In this document: in pieces, positions 1-6,392 of the stretch | How the letters are laid out: each line of letters starts with the position of its first letter | How positions within the stretch are numbered: the stretch's first letter is position 1 | DNA from: an uncultured Cellvibrio sp. | GTDB lineage: Bacteria > Pseudomonadota > Gammaproteobacteria > Pseudomonadales > Cellvibrionaceae | Direction: 5' to 3' | Length of the DNA: 6,842 nt | Assembly: GCA_946482345.1 (NCBI GenBank) | Contig: CAMLRJ010000188.1 | Coordinates: 1-6,842 of the forward strand | Translations under genes and position numbers: made by a program | Notes under the pieces: generated by a model | The model's input: only the letters and a program-made list of their open reading frames with translations | Database searches by the model: none | Told to the model about the DNA's origin: nothing

Positions 1-266
1 CTGATTGGTATCACAAAACCTCACAAGCTTTTGCAGTTTTCTTGCCAGTGAAATCTGTAGGTGTTGTCGGTGATGGTCGTCGTTACGAATGGGTGATTTC
101 GTTGCGCGCAGTCGAGACAGTGGATTTTATGACGGCTCGTTGGGCGCATCTGCCTTATGAATTATTGGAAAAAGTGTCCAATCGAATTATTAATGAAATT
201 TCCGGCGTGTCACGGGTTTGTTACGATGTGTCGAGCAAACCACCTGCAACTATTGAATGGGAATAA
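1..266 (+). CDS. guaA: GMP synthase (glutamine-hydrolysing), C-terminal end, partial
   Basis: This is the last 87 codons of GMP synthase, cut off by the window start; the first complete codon begins at base 3. GuaA aminates XMP to GMP in the cytoplasm using glutamine and ATP. Only the C-terminal dimerisation domain is present. It shows the family signatures: the [13 protein letters not shown] segment, [32 protein letters not shown], and the near-invariant terminus KPPATIEWE, whose lysine lies in the XMP-binding region in known family members. The amidotransferase and ATP-pyrophosphatase domains lie upstream, outside the window. The TTG at base 42 is internal and not a start. The stop codon sits two bases before the most likely start of the next gene, so the two are probably co-transcribed and may be translationally coupled. 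Confidence 0.96.
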   Translation, partial: DWYHKTSQAFAVFLPVKSVGVVGDGRRYEWVISLRAVETVDFMTARWAHLPYELLEKVSNRIINEISGVSRVCYDVSSKPPATIEWE

Positions 267-268
267 GA

Positions 269-1750
269 ATGATAAAAATCACTCACTGGTTTTTGTTGTG
301 CAGTTTGTGTTTGGGTAATTTTGCGTTTGCACAAGCAACAAAACAATCTTCATCGAGTGTGAATATTTTTGATATCAGTTATCCCCTGAAGGTAGAAAAA
401 AGTTCTTCGTCTTCTGCTTCTTCTGCAGTGTCATCCAAAACAAATGATTCTTCATTTGCAAGCCACTCATCAAGAAGCAGTAAATCTTCGCAAGCCTACA
501 GCTCGGTAAATGATCTGGTTGTTCTTGGCGATGAGTTCAGCGGCTCATCAGATGCAGTTTCATCGGCATCTTCGATTGAAAGTCAGGTATCACATTCTTC
601 TATTGGTGTGGACGAAATAAACCATTCTTCTTCATCACAATCACCACGAGCCGAACTCTCGTTTGTTTCTCCAAAATTAATTCTTGGTACTAAAATTCCG
701 CCCAACTCTTCTGCAACTTTGTCCTGGATTCCTGAAGAGGTTGTGGGTGGATTCAGTGAACGCACACCGGTGTTGGTTATTCATGGTAAAAAACCCGGTA
801 TGACTTTGTGTTTAACCGGTGCAGTGCATGGTGATGAATTAAATGGAATTGAAATGATTCGTCGCATTATGCATAGCGTACATTCTGAAAAATTAACGGG
901 TACTTTGATCGGTGTTCCTGTTGCCAACATTATGGGTTTCAGGCGTAACTCGCGTTATTTACCGGATCGACGTGACTGGAACCGTTATTTCCCTGGCAAT
1001 ACTTACGGCAGTTCTGCATCGCGTTTGGCACATTCATTTTTCAGTAACATTATTTTGCATTGTGACGCACTGGTGGATATTCATACCGGATCATTTCATC
1101 GTACCAATCTCACACAATTACGCGCAGATTTGGCTGATGAAAAAGTTGCGGCACTTGCCCAAAGTTTTGGCAGTATTGCGGTGTTGAATAGTCATGGAAA
1201 TCCCAATTCTTTACGCGCTGCGGCAGTCAGGGCAGGGATCCCTGCTGTGACATTGGAAGCAGGCGAACCTATGGCTATGCAGAGCAAAATTGTCACCGAA
1301 GGAACCGATGCCATTATGACCTTGATTTCCAAGTTGGGCATGTATGGCAAACAACCACGTTGGCGACAGTCTTCGCCGGTTTATTATCGATCCAGCTGGG
1401 TGAGAGCCAATCAAAGCGGCATCTTGTTAAGTCGTGTCCAATTAGGCAATAAAGTAAAAAAAGGGGATGTGTTGGCAACGGTCACCGATCCCATTACCAA
1501 TGCTAAAACAGATATCAAATCACCTTACGATGGCCGTGTAATTGGCATGGCATTGGATCAGGTTGTCATGCCAGGTTTTGCGACACACCACATAGGGATT
1601 CAAACACTCGAAGCCATGTTATTGGAAGAGCAGGCGCCTCTGGACGATGGCATGGAAGATGAGGATGCTGGCGACGAAGGCCTTGAAGCGGGTGACGATG
1701 ATGAAATTTCTGAAGTGGAGCCATCACCTGTGCCGCCGCCCAGTGAGTGA
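269..1750 (+). CDS. Exported succinylglutamate desuccinylase/aspartoacylase-family zinc hydrolase with polyserine linker
   Basis: The product is 493 residues from ATG 269. That start gives a clean signal peptide ending AFA at residue 21; the in-frame ATG at 257 would add four residues and overlap guaA. Residues 26-125 are a low-complexity serine-rich linker. The catalytic domain, about 165-355, is of the AstE/AspA (M14-like) type: HGDE (His187, Glu190) and DIHT (His272) are the expected zinc ligands, DWNRYFPG (Asn238-Arg239) matches the substrate-binding DxNRxFPG, and TLEAGE (Glu330) fits the catalytic glutamate. Residues 377-446 resemble a lipoyl/biotinyl half-barrel (QSGIL, KVKKGDVLATV, SPYDGRVIGM). 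The tail from about 451 is acidic and ends in a proline-rich stretch. The signal peptide and linker imply action in the periplasm or outside the cell, so the cytoplasmic arginine-catabolism role of AstE is unlikely. The substrate is unknown; an amide or peptide bond is inferred from the family. Confidence 0.88.
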   Translation: MIKITHWFLLCSLCLGNFAFAQATKQSSSSVNIFDISYPLKVEKSSSSSASSAVSSKTNDSSFASHSSRSSKSSQAYSSVNDLVVLGDEFSGSSDAVSSASSIESQVSHSSIGVDEINHSSSSQSPRAELSFVSPKLILGTKIPPNSSATLSWIPEEVVGGFSERTPVLVIHGKKPGMTLCLTGAVHGDELNGIEMIRRIMHSVHSEKLTGTLIGVPVANIMGFRRNSRYLPDRRDWNRYFPGNTYGSSASRLAHSFFSNIILHCDALVDIHTGSFHRTNLTQLRADLADEKVAALAQSFGSIAVLNSHGNPNSLRAAAVRAGIPAVTLEAGEPMAMQSKIVTEGTDAIMTLISKLGMYGKQPRWRQSSPVYYRSSWVRANQSGILLSRVQLGNKVKKGDVLATVTDPITNAKTDIKSPYDGRVIGMALDQVVMPGFATHHIGIQTLEAMLLEEQAPLDDGMEDEDAGDEGLEAGDDDEISEVEPSPVPPPSE

Positions 1751-1756
1751 TAAAAA

Positions 1757-1787
1757 CACCCTCTCCCTCCGGACTAGGGTGAGGAAC
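1757..1787. repeat. GC-rich dispersed hairpin repeat
   Basis: CACCCT at 1757-1762 pairs with AGGGTG at 1776-1781, with an inner TCCGGA palindrome at 1768-1773, followed by GAGGAACTA. This resembles the CCCTCTCCC...GGGTGAGG hairpins scattered between genes in many gammaproteobacteria. The tail GAGGAACTA-CCT recurs as GAGGAACTATCCT after the repeat pair at 3850-3892, which suggests one related family. It lies just after the hydrolase stop and has no T-run, so it is a poor intrinsic terminator, although it could stabilise the mRNA end. Confidence 0.6.
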
Positions 1788-1791
1788 TACC

Positions 1792-1819
1792 CTTGAAATT
1801 TCTTCCCAACGCCCCATCT
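1792..1819 (+). promoter_or_regulatory. Sigma-32 (RpoH) heat-shock promoter of htpG
   Basis: The -35 element CTTGAAA (1792-1798) and -10 element CCCCATCT (1812-1819) are separated by 13 bases. This matches the enterobacterial sigma-32 consensus CTTGAAA-N11-16-CCCCATNT at every defined position. Transcription should begin at about 1825-1828, giving a leader of roughly 25 bases that contains the AGGAGA ribosome-binding site at 1840-1845. htpG is a classic RpoH target, so position and gene agree. The -35 element starts only a few bases after the conserved tail of the upstream repeat. Confidence 0.85.
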
Positions 1820-1851
1820 CCCCAACATTCATTGTTAACAGGAGACTTACC

Positions 1852-3750
1852 ATGACCGTTGATGCCCGCAAAGAAACCCGTGGATTCCAGACAGAAGCCA
1901 AACAGCTACTGCATTTGATGATTCACTCTCTTTATTCCAATAGAGAAATTTTTCTGCGTGAATTAATTTCCAACGCATCGGATGCTGCTGATAAATTACG
2001 TTTTGAGGCGGTGTCGAATGGGGATTTGTATGAAGGCGATACAGAATTAAAAATTCGTATCAGTTTTGATAAAAACGCCAAAACTATCACCATTTCCGAT
2101 AATGGGATTGGTATGTCACGCGATGAGGTGATTGATAATCTTGGGACTATTGCCAAATCCGGTACTGCGCAATTTTTACAAAAACTCAGTGGCGATCAGA
2201 AAAAAGATTCGCAATTAATTGGCCAATTTGGTGTGGGTTTTTATTCCGCATTTATTGTTGCAGACAAGGTCGTGGTAACAACCCGTCGCGCAGGCGCGCC
2301 CGTCAATGAAGCGGTTCGCTGGGAGTGTACTGGCGAAGCAGAATTTACCGTCGAGACAGTCGAAAAAGCGACACGTGGAATGCAAGTTGAATTGCATTTG
2401 AAAGAAGACGCACTGGAATTTGCTGATGGTTGGCGTTTGCGCAATATCATCAAAAAGTATTCCGATCATATTGCGATTCCTGTTGTAATGCTGAAAGAGC
2501 AATATGAAGAAGATAAAAAAGATGTGATTGAAGATGAGGTCGTCAATACAGCAACCGCACTTTGGACACGTTCACGCAGTGATGTCACTGAAGAAGAATA
2601 CAAAGAATTTTACAAGCATATATCACACGATTACACCGAACCTCTCAGCTGGAGTCATAATCGTGTAGAAGGTAATCTGGACTATACCAGTTTGCTATTT
2701 ATTCCCGCGAAAGCGCCCTTTGATTTATACAACCGCGATGCATCACGTGGGTTAAAACTCTATGTGCAACGCACTTTTATTATGGATGACGCGGAGCAAT
2801 TTTTGCCGTTGTATTTGCGCTTTATCAAAGGTGTTGTCGATTCAAATGATCTGAGTTTGAACGTTTCGCGCGAGATTTTACAAAAAGATCCGAATATCGA
2901 CGCTATGCGTTCTGCACTCACCAAGCGAGTATTGGACATGCTTGGCAAAATGGCGACAGGTGAAACTGAAAAGTACAACAAATTCTGGAAAGAGTTTGGT
3001 CAGGTATTGAAAGAGGGCCCGGCAGAAGATTTCACCAACCGCGAAAAAATTGCCAAGTTATTGCGCTTCGCATCCACTCACGCTGATACAGAAGAACAAT
3101 TGCAATCCCTGGATGATTACATCGCGCGCATGAAAGACGGTCAGGAAAAAATTTATTACACTGTTGCCGAAAACTACAACACAGCCAAAAGCAGTCCGCA
3201 TCTTGAAGTCTTCCGCAAAAAAGGTATTGAAGTGTTGTTGTTAAGTGATCGTGTTGACGAGTGGTTGATGAGTCATTTGTTTGAATACGATGGCAAATCT
3301 TTCCAGGATGTTGGCAAAGGCCAATTGGATCTGGGCAAGCTGGATTCTGAAGAAGAAAAACAAGCGCAAGAAAAAATTGCTGAAGAGAAAAAGCCTTTAC
3401 TGGATCGTGTTAAGCAAGCCTTGGGAGCCGAGGTGTCTGAAGTTCGTATCACGCATCGCTTAACCGACTCACCGGCTTGTGTGGTGGTAGGTGAGCATGA
3501 TATGGGCGCGCAAATGCGCAGAATTTTGGAAGCGGCAGGTCAAAAAGCACCGGATTCAAAACCAATTTTCGAATTGAATCCCGAGCATCCACTGGTGGTA
3601 AAACTGGAAGCTGAATCCAATGAAAGTCGATTCAGCGATCTTGCCCATATTTTGTTTGATCAGGCGAATCTGGCTGAAGGTGCGCAGCTGCAAAACCCGG
3701 CGGCTTATGTGCAACGACTGAATAAATTGTTGTTGGAATTGAGTCACTGA
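1852..3750 (+). CDS. htpG: HtpG, Hsp90-family molecular chaperone
   Basis: This 632-residue protein is a full-length bacterial Hsp90 (E. coli HtpG is 624). HtpG is a cytosolic homodimeric ATPase that remodels client proteins, in part together with DnaK. The N-terminal GHKL ATPase domain shows [16 protein letters not shown], with catalytic Glu37 and Mg-binding Asn41, the ATP-contacting DNGIGM (Asp83), and the lid and P-loop-like [11 protein letters not shown] (124-134). The middle domain has the gamma-phosphate-sensing arginine in NVSREILQ (Arg340). The C-terminal dimerisation region follows a charged Glu/Lys-rich stretch near 500-520. There is no MEEVD-like tail, as expected for bacteria. The start is supported by AGGAGA with six-base spacing, and expression by the sigma-32 promoter just upstream. 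The gene is intact, has its own terminator, and appears monocistronic. Confidence 0.98.
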   Translation: MTVDARKETRGFQTEAKQLLHLMIHSLYSNREIFLRELISNASDAADKLRFEAVSNGDLYEGDTELKIRISFDKNAKTITISDNGIGMSRDEVIDNLGTIAKSGTAQFLQKLSGDQKKDSQLIGQFGVGFYSAFIVADKVVVTTRRAGAPVNEAVRWECTGEAEFTVETVEKATRGMQVELHLKEDALEFADGWRLRNIIKKYSDHIAIPVVMLKEQYEEDKKDVIEDEVVNTATALWTRSRSDVTEEEYKEFYKHISHDYTEPLSWSHNRVEGNLDYTSLLFIPAKAPFDLYNRDASRGLKLYVQRTFIMDDAEQFLPLYLRFIKGVVDSNDLSLNVSREILQKDPNIDAMRSALTKRVLDMLGKMATGETEKYNKFWKEFGQVLKEGPAEDFTNREKIAKLLRFASTHADTEEQLQSLDDYIARMKDGQEKIYYTVAENYNTAKSSPHLEVFRKKGIEVLLLSDRVDEWLMSHLFEYDGKSFQDVGKGQLDLGKLDSEEEKQAQEKIAEEKKPLLDRVKQALGAEVSEVRITHRLTDSPACVVVGEHDMGAQMRRILEAAGQKAPDSKPIFELNPEHPLVVKLEAESNESRFSDLAHILFDQANLAEGAQLQNPAAYVQRLNKLLLELSH

Positions 3751-3751
3751 T

Positions 3752-3780
3752 AAAAAACCCGCAATGCGGGGTTTTTGTTT
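3752..3780 (+). terminator. Intrinsic terminator of htpG
   Basis: CCCGC (3758-3762) and GCGGG (3766-3770) pair around a three-base AAT loop. They are flanked by an A-run (3752-3757) and a T-rich tract (3772-3780) that can extend the stem. It begins immediately after the htpG stop and isolates htpG from mgsA. The A-run on the other side means it could also work weakly on the minus strand. Confidence 0.88.
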
Positions 3781-3782
3781 TC

Positions 3783-3892
3783 AGTTCCCCACTTTGAAAA
3801 AGGGGGGCTAGGGGGGATTTAAATTTTTGCTAATTTCCGAGATCTTTTTACCCCCTCCTAGCCTCCCCCTTGGCAGGGGGAGGAACTATCCT
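3783..3892. repeat. Inverted pair of GC-rich dispersed repeats
   Basis: Copy A (3783-3818) begins AGTTCCCC and contains GGGGGGCTAGGGGGG. Copy B (3850-3892) contains CCCCCTCCTAGCCTCCCCC and ends GGGGGAGGAACTA. The reverse complement of B aligns with A along nearly its whole length (AGTTCC, CCT/CTTTG, AAGGGGG, GGCTAGG, GGGGG). The two are therefore imperfect copies of one element, facing each other across about 30 AT-rich bases. The arms could form a long hairpin in RNA or a cruciform in DNA. Copy B also has its own CCTCCCCC...GGGGGAGG hairpin. Such elements are usually non-coding, short and present in many genomic copies. They fill most of the htpG-mgsA gap, in which I see no convincing promoter for mgsA. 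Confidence 0.75.
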
Positions 3893-3918
3893 AAATAAAT
3901 TTTCATTAGGAAAATATC

Positions 3919-4383
3919 ATGGAATTTAAAAAAGCATCACTCGCTAAAAATAAATCCATTGCTCTCATCGCACATGACAACAAGAAAAAAGAATTATTGG
4001 CTTGGTGTCAAACACACAAACAAAAATTACTTGAACATAAGTTATTTGCAACTGGTACTACTGGAAGCTTGATCGAACGAGAAGCTGGGTTATCTATCCA
4101 AAAATTAATTTCCGGTCCCCTGGGTGGCGATCAACAAGTTGGCGCATTAATCACAGAAGGTAAAATTGATTTGTTGATTTTCTTCTGGGATCCGTTTGAA
4201 CCCATGCCACATGATCCCGATGTAAAAGCTTTATTGCGCATTGCCGCCGTATGGAATATTCCTGTTGCCTGTAATGCAATATCCGCTGATTTTGTAGTGA
4301 CCTCGCCACTATTTTCAACAGCCTGTGAAAGATTGATACCAGACTATCTTGCTTATCAGGAAAAACGAAAAAATCTTAAATGA
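3919..4383 (+). CDS. mgsA: Methylglyoxal synthase
   Basis: The product is 154 residues against 152 in E. coli and collinear with it. It converts dihydroxyacetone phosphate to methylglyoxal and phosphate in the cytoplasm, an overflow bypass of lower glycolysis used when sugar phosphates build up or phosphate runs short. Visible motifs are IALIAHD with His19, the phosphate-binding ATGTTG (44-49), [14 protein letters not shown] with catalytic Asp71, FFWDP with Asp91, and [13 protein letters not shown] with His98 and Asp101. Arg150 near the C-terminus matches the position of the active-site arginine in the E. coli enzyme. ATG 3919 is preceded by AGGAAA at 3908-3913. The gene sits between the repeat pair and a 194-base gap, so it is probably transcribed alone. 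The upstream promoter and downstream terminator are not obvious. Confidence 0.97.
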   Translation: MEFKKASLAKNKSIALIAHDNKKKELLAWCQTHKQKLLEHKLFATGTTGSLIEREAGLSIQKLISGPLGGDQQVGALITEGKIDLLIFFWDPFEPMPHDPDVKALLRIAAVWNIPVACNAISADFVVTSPLFSTACERLIPDYLAYQEKRKNLK

Positions 4384-4423
4384 AAGTTATGTGACTCACA
4401 TCATATACCGACTAACTGGTCAA

Positions 4424-4453
4424 TTGGTATTTGGTGTTTTGATTTGTTAATAT
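4424..4453 (+). promoter_or_regulatory. Candidate sigma-70 promoter for the cold-shock gene
   Basis: TTGGTA (4424-4429) and TAATAT (4448-4453) are 18 bases apart and each resembles the sigma-70 hexamers. A start near 4460 would give a leader of about 118 bases before the csp start. A long leader is typical of cspA-type mRNAs. The call is by eye in AT-rich DNA. A 10-base repeat, TTGGTATTTG, occurs at 4424-4433 and again at 4486-4495; its meaning is unknown. Confidence 0.35.
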
Positions 4454-4522
4454 TCCGGTCACGCAAATGTAACACTCGTAGTAACTTGGTATTTGCAGGA
4501 TTCGCCATAGTTTTTGGCCTTC

Positions 4523-4562
4523 ATTGGATGACTTGATAAACGTCATAAAAATAACATCCAGT
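4523..4562 (+). promoter_or_regulatory. Possible structured leader upstream of the cold-shock gene
   Basis: Two mutually exclusive stems can be drawn here. One is an outer helix of eight pairs, 4523-4530 with 4555-4562 (core TGGATG/CATCCA plus one G-U and one A-U pair), ending four bases before the GAGG ribosome-binding site at 4567-4570. The other is a local hairpin, ATGAC (4528-4532) with GTCAT (4542-4546). They compete for bases 4528-4530. That could allow temperature-dependent switching, as known for cspA leaders, but it is an inference from short complementarities. No clear match to the E. coli cold box was found. Confidence 0.25.
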
Positions 4563-4577
4563 TGTTGAGGTAGTTGT

Positions 4578-4790
4578 ATGTCCAATCGTGAAAAAGGCAT
4601 AGTTAAATGGTTTAACAATGTGCGTGGTTATGGATTCATTACTCGTCAAGAAAGCAGTGAAGACATTTTTGTTCATTACCGTAATATTCGTGCAGAAGGT
4701 TATCGCTCTTTAACCGAAGGACAAAATGTAGATTTTGTTCTGCAAAAAGGCGACAAAGGCCTTCAGGCTGATGATGTGGTGCTTCTTTAG
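4578..4790 (+). CDS. CspA-family cold-shock domain protein
   Basis: The product is a 70-residue single cold-shock domain, the normal length for CspA-type proteins. These bind single-stranded RNA and DNA and act as RNA chaperones in the cytoplasm. The fold signatures are GIVKWFNNVRGYGFITR, containing RNP1 (RGYGFI, 16-21), and RNP2 (DIFVHY, 29-34), followed by the usual close GLQADDVVLL. Position 33 keeps the RNP2 histidine, and Trp11, Phe12, Phe20 and Phe31 give the aromatic patch. The EGYRSLTEGQ stretch replaces the more common GFKTLxEGQ, as in CspD- or CapB-like members, so cold induction cannot be assumed from the protein alone. GAGG lies seven bases before the ATG. The gene has its own terminator and looks monocistronic. 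Confidence 0.95.
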   Translation: MSNREKGIVKWFNNVRGYGFITRQESSEDIFVHYRNIRAEGYRSLTEGQNVDFVLQKGDKGLQADDVVLL

Positions 4791-4815
4791 CTTCATTCAT
4801 TAATGCTCTGCAATT

Positions 4816-4850
4816 AAAACACCGAAGCTTGCTTCGGTGTTTTGCTTTTG
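4816..4850 (+). terminator. Strong intrinsic terminator after the cold-shock gene
   Basis: A perfect 12-pair stem joins 4816-4827 (AAAACACCGAAG) to 4832-4843 around a CTTG tetraloop, followed by further T residues (GCTTTTG). The A-run on the 5' side makes it symmetrical and potentially bidirectional. It separates the cold-shock gene from the accessory block downstream. Confidence 0.92.
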
Positions 4851-4854
4851 ATAG

Positions 4855-4881
4855 TTGAAAATTTGTACTGAGGGTTATACT
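4855..4881 (+). promoter_or_regulatory. Candidate sigma-70 promoter for the lipoprotein operon
   Basis: TTGAAA (4855-4860) and TATACT (4876-4881) each differ from consensus by one base. The 15-base spacer is shorter than the preferred 17. It lies directly after the cold-shock terminator and before the exported-protein genes, where a promoter is expected. Initiation near 4888 would leave about 70 bases before the ATG at 4958. The same DNA contains GAGGG (4870-4874) seven bases before an ATG at 4882, a competing reading treated in the findings. Confidence 0.45.
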
Positions 4882-4957
4882 ATGCGCCGGTCTGCAAGAG
4901 AAGTTGAATTCAAGGTCAAAGGGCATTTTAAGAAGTTGTGTATATGGGCATCAGGAT

Positions 4958-5593
4958 ATGAAATTCAGATTATCGATTCACATCTTATCCATTCAAGAAA
5001 TTCTTTCCGAATTCACATACCGTTTATTTAAACATCTGGTCAAACTGACCTTTGTCTCCTTGCCTTTATTTGCCCTTCCTGCCTGTCTGTCTGTATCTCC
5101 TCCAATTCCAATATCCTTTGCAGGTAAAGAATCAGTATCGTTTACCGGAAGAGGCGCTGCAGCTGGAATCATGCTGGATTCTGTAATGGGAGCCGGAGGC
5201 ATAGCGATTGGTATTGCAATCGATGAAGGTATTGCAAAAGAAATCTCAACCAATCTACACGCCCACGCGAAAGATTTTTCAATTCAAAATACTCTCCGTT
5301 CTCAAATAGACAAATCTACAGATAAAAATCTTCTGGAAATTAAAATTAAAAATTACGGTTTCCGTACCTATCCAAAAGGTGATGATCAAATTTCGGCATG
5401 GTTGGATCTTGAGTTCGTCTGTAAAAACAAATCTCATTCAATTAATTACCCGCAGGATTTTTCTGAGGTATCTTCGGAAGATTTTATGACCATTAAAATG
5501 GATGGCAAAACCAGTTTCGATTTATTAAATCAATCTGCTATTCAGGTTTTCAAGAAGTGGAAAGTTGATGGGCAGTGTCAAAAAGTTAATTAA
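4958..5593 (+). CDS. Probable lipoprotein of unknown function with glycine-rich hydrophobic segment
   Basis: From ATG 4958 the product is 211 residues; I do not recognise the family. A hydrophobic stretch at about 29-42 runs into LPAC, a plausible lipobox with Cys43, so the mature protein is probably lipid-anchored. The region before that stretch is unusually long (about 28 residues), so the true start may differ. AGGA is only one base from this ATG, too close for a good ribosome-binding site. The upstream in-frame TTG at 4904 is no better supported, and no ATG/GTG/TTG start lies nearer the lipobox. Residues 65-93 are rich in Gly, Ala and Ile (GAAAGIMLDSVMGAGGIAIG), resembling a glycine-zipper membrane segment. 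The rest is a polar, mixed domain with two cysteines (Cys155, Cys207) that could pair in the periplasm. It ends 22 bases before the next gene, which suggests an operon. Confidence 0.68.
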   Translation: MKFRLSIHILSIQEILSEFTYRLFKHLVKLTFVSLPLFALPACLSVSPPIPISFAGKESVSFTGRGAAAGIMLDSVMGAGGIAIGIAIDEGIAKEISTNLHAHAKDFSIQNTLRSQIDKSTDKNLLEIKIKNYGFRTYPKGDDQISAWLDLEFVCKNKSHSINYPQDFSEVSSEDFMTIKMDGKTSFDLLNQSAIQVFKKWKVDGQCQKVN

Positions 5594-5615
5594 CAATTAG
5601 TATGTTGGACTAAAT

Positions 5616-5961
5616 ATGAAAAAATTATTGATAGCGTTGAGTATTATGTTTGCATCATGCGCAAATGCTCATGATGGTAACAATGGTTGGGTAACTATTT
5701 CGAATTTTGATTTGTGGTCAAATACTTATACCGAACCACAAATTAGAATTAATCTGAACAGTGATACTTATCAACCCTGCTGGACACTGTACGCTTGTTG
5801 ATAGCTATATGGTATCAACCTCCTTATCTGAAAAGCAGCAGGACAGAATTTACAGTATGTTGCTATCTGCGGTATTAGCCAAGAAGTCGCTCAGGGTTAG
5901 ATTGGATACAAATTATTGTGAAAACAATAGACCGATGATATTGAATGTTGTGATTAATTAA
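5616..5961 (+). pseudogene. Small exported cysteine-containing protein, interrupted by a frameshift
   Basis: ATG 5616 opens a frame that starts with a signal peptide (MKKLLIALSIMFASCANA, cleavage after residue 18) and stops at 5801. The remainder of the protein continues in the +1 frame to 5961. Skipping one base within CCC at 5775-5777 joins the halves as ...SDTYQPAGHCTLVDSYM..., giving a 114-residue product. The joined protein has mature cysteines 58 and 101. It aligns with the next gene's product: similar signal peptide, SMLL followed by a KK pair, and two cysteines 43-44 residues apart. That alignment is the main evidence that this was one gene. The frame switch must lie between 5758, after an upstream stop in the second frame, and 5801. 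A mutation, a sequencing error or programmed +1 slippage at CCC-T are all possible. The function is unknown. Confidence 0.72.
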
Positions 5962-5979
5962 ATTTTGAATAGGTAAATT

Positions 5980-6336
5980 ATGATGAAGAAGTTATTAATT
6001 GGATTGAGTGTGCTTTTAACGTTGCAAATACAATCAGCCTATGCTGTTTTCGACTGCAACGCTGAGATAATCTCAGTTCTTGTTTATAGCGATGGCGCAG
6101 TCAATATTATGCACTCTGGAAGAGGTGATTACACTGTAATTTGTAATTTGAATGGAACCCACCAAAATGTAAGTCCGACTACTTGTGCCATGTGGACAAG
6201 TATGTTGCTTCAACTAAAGCAAAATGCCAAAAAAGCTAATTTTTATTATAACTCGGCTGGTCAAGTTAATTCCTGTGCAACTTTGCCAACCTACGGATCA
6301 GCACCAGCGCCAGTCTATATTGGCCCTGTAAATTAA
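5980..6336 (+). CDS. Small exported cysteine-containing protein of unknown function
   Basis: The product is 118 residues with a typical signal peptide, MKKLLIGLSVLLTLQIQSA then YA, probably cleaved after residue 22, so it is periplasmic or secreted. The mature part has four cysteines (26, 55, 69, 99), suitable for two disulphides. It has an Ile/Val-rich beta-like N-terminal half, a helical-looking stretch with SMLLQLKQNAKK (74-85), and a Pro/Tyr-rich tail. It is intact and appears to be a paralogue of the broken gene before it, from which it is 18 bases away. AGG at 5971-5973 serves the ATG at 5980; a second ATG follows at 5983 and either could be used. I do not recognise a named family. The context suggests co-expression with the lipoprotein. 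Confidence 0.82.
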   Translation: MMKKLLIGLSVLLTLQIQSAYAVFDCNAEIISVLVYSDGAVNIMHSGRGDYTVICNLNGTHQNVSPTTCAMWTSMLLQLKQNAKKANFYYNSAGQVNSCATLPTYGSAPAPVYIGPVN

Positions 6337-6392
6337 CTGTGTTCGGTTTAAATGCTTTTAAATAGTTGTTCAATCAGTTTGTGGAGGATGTT

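Noticed and set aside
583..765. Minus-strand open frame inside the hydrolase gene
   Set aside because: It is antisense to strong coding sequence with clear family motifs, has no ribosome-binding site, and its translation is low-complexity antisense of the serine linker.
1757..1781. Intrinsic terminator after the hydrolase gene
   Set aside because: The hairpin is imperfect and is followed by GAGGAACTA rather than a T-run; it fits the dispersed repeat family better.
1566..1901. 111-codon minus-strand open frame spanning the hydrolase end and htpG start
   Set aside because: It crosses the sigma-32 promoter and two real genes, and its translation is His/Pro-rich with no recognisable motif, as expected of a shadow frame.
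2215..2502. Overlapping minus-strand open frames inside htpG
   Set aside because: They are fully antisense to a conserved Hsp90 ATPase domain and have no initiation signals.
3783..3892. CRISPR-like or insertion-sequence remnant
   Set aside because: There are only two short GC-rich copies in inverted orientation, with no regular spacers and no transposase coding sequence.
4389..4401. CRP binding site
   Set aside because: The TGTGA and TCACA half-sites are present but separated by one base instead of six, so CRP could not bind in its normal geometry.
4639..4926. 95-codon minus-strand frame over the cold-shock gene and its terminator
   Set aside because: It is antisense to a complete cold-shock domain and runs through a strong symmetrical terminator.
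5616..5801. Complete 61-residue exported protein ending at 5801
   Set aside because: The continuation in the +1 frame restores similarity to the downstream paralogue, so the short frame is better read as the first half of a broken gene.
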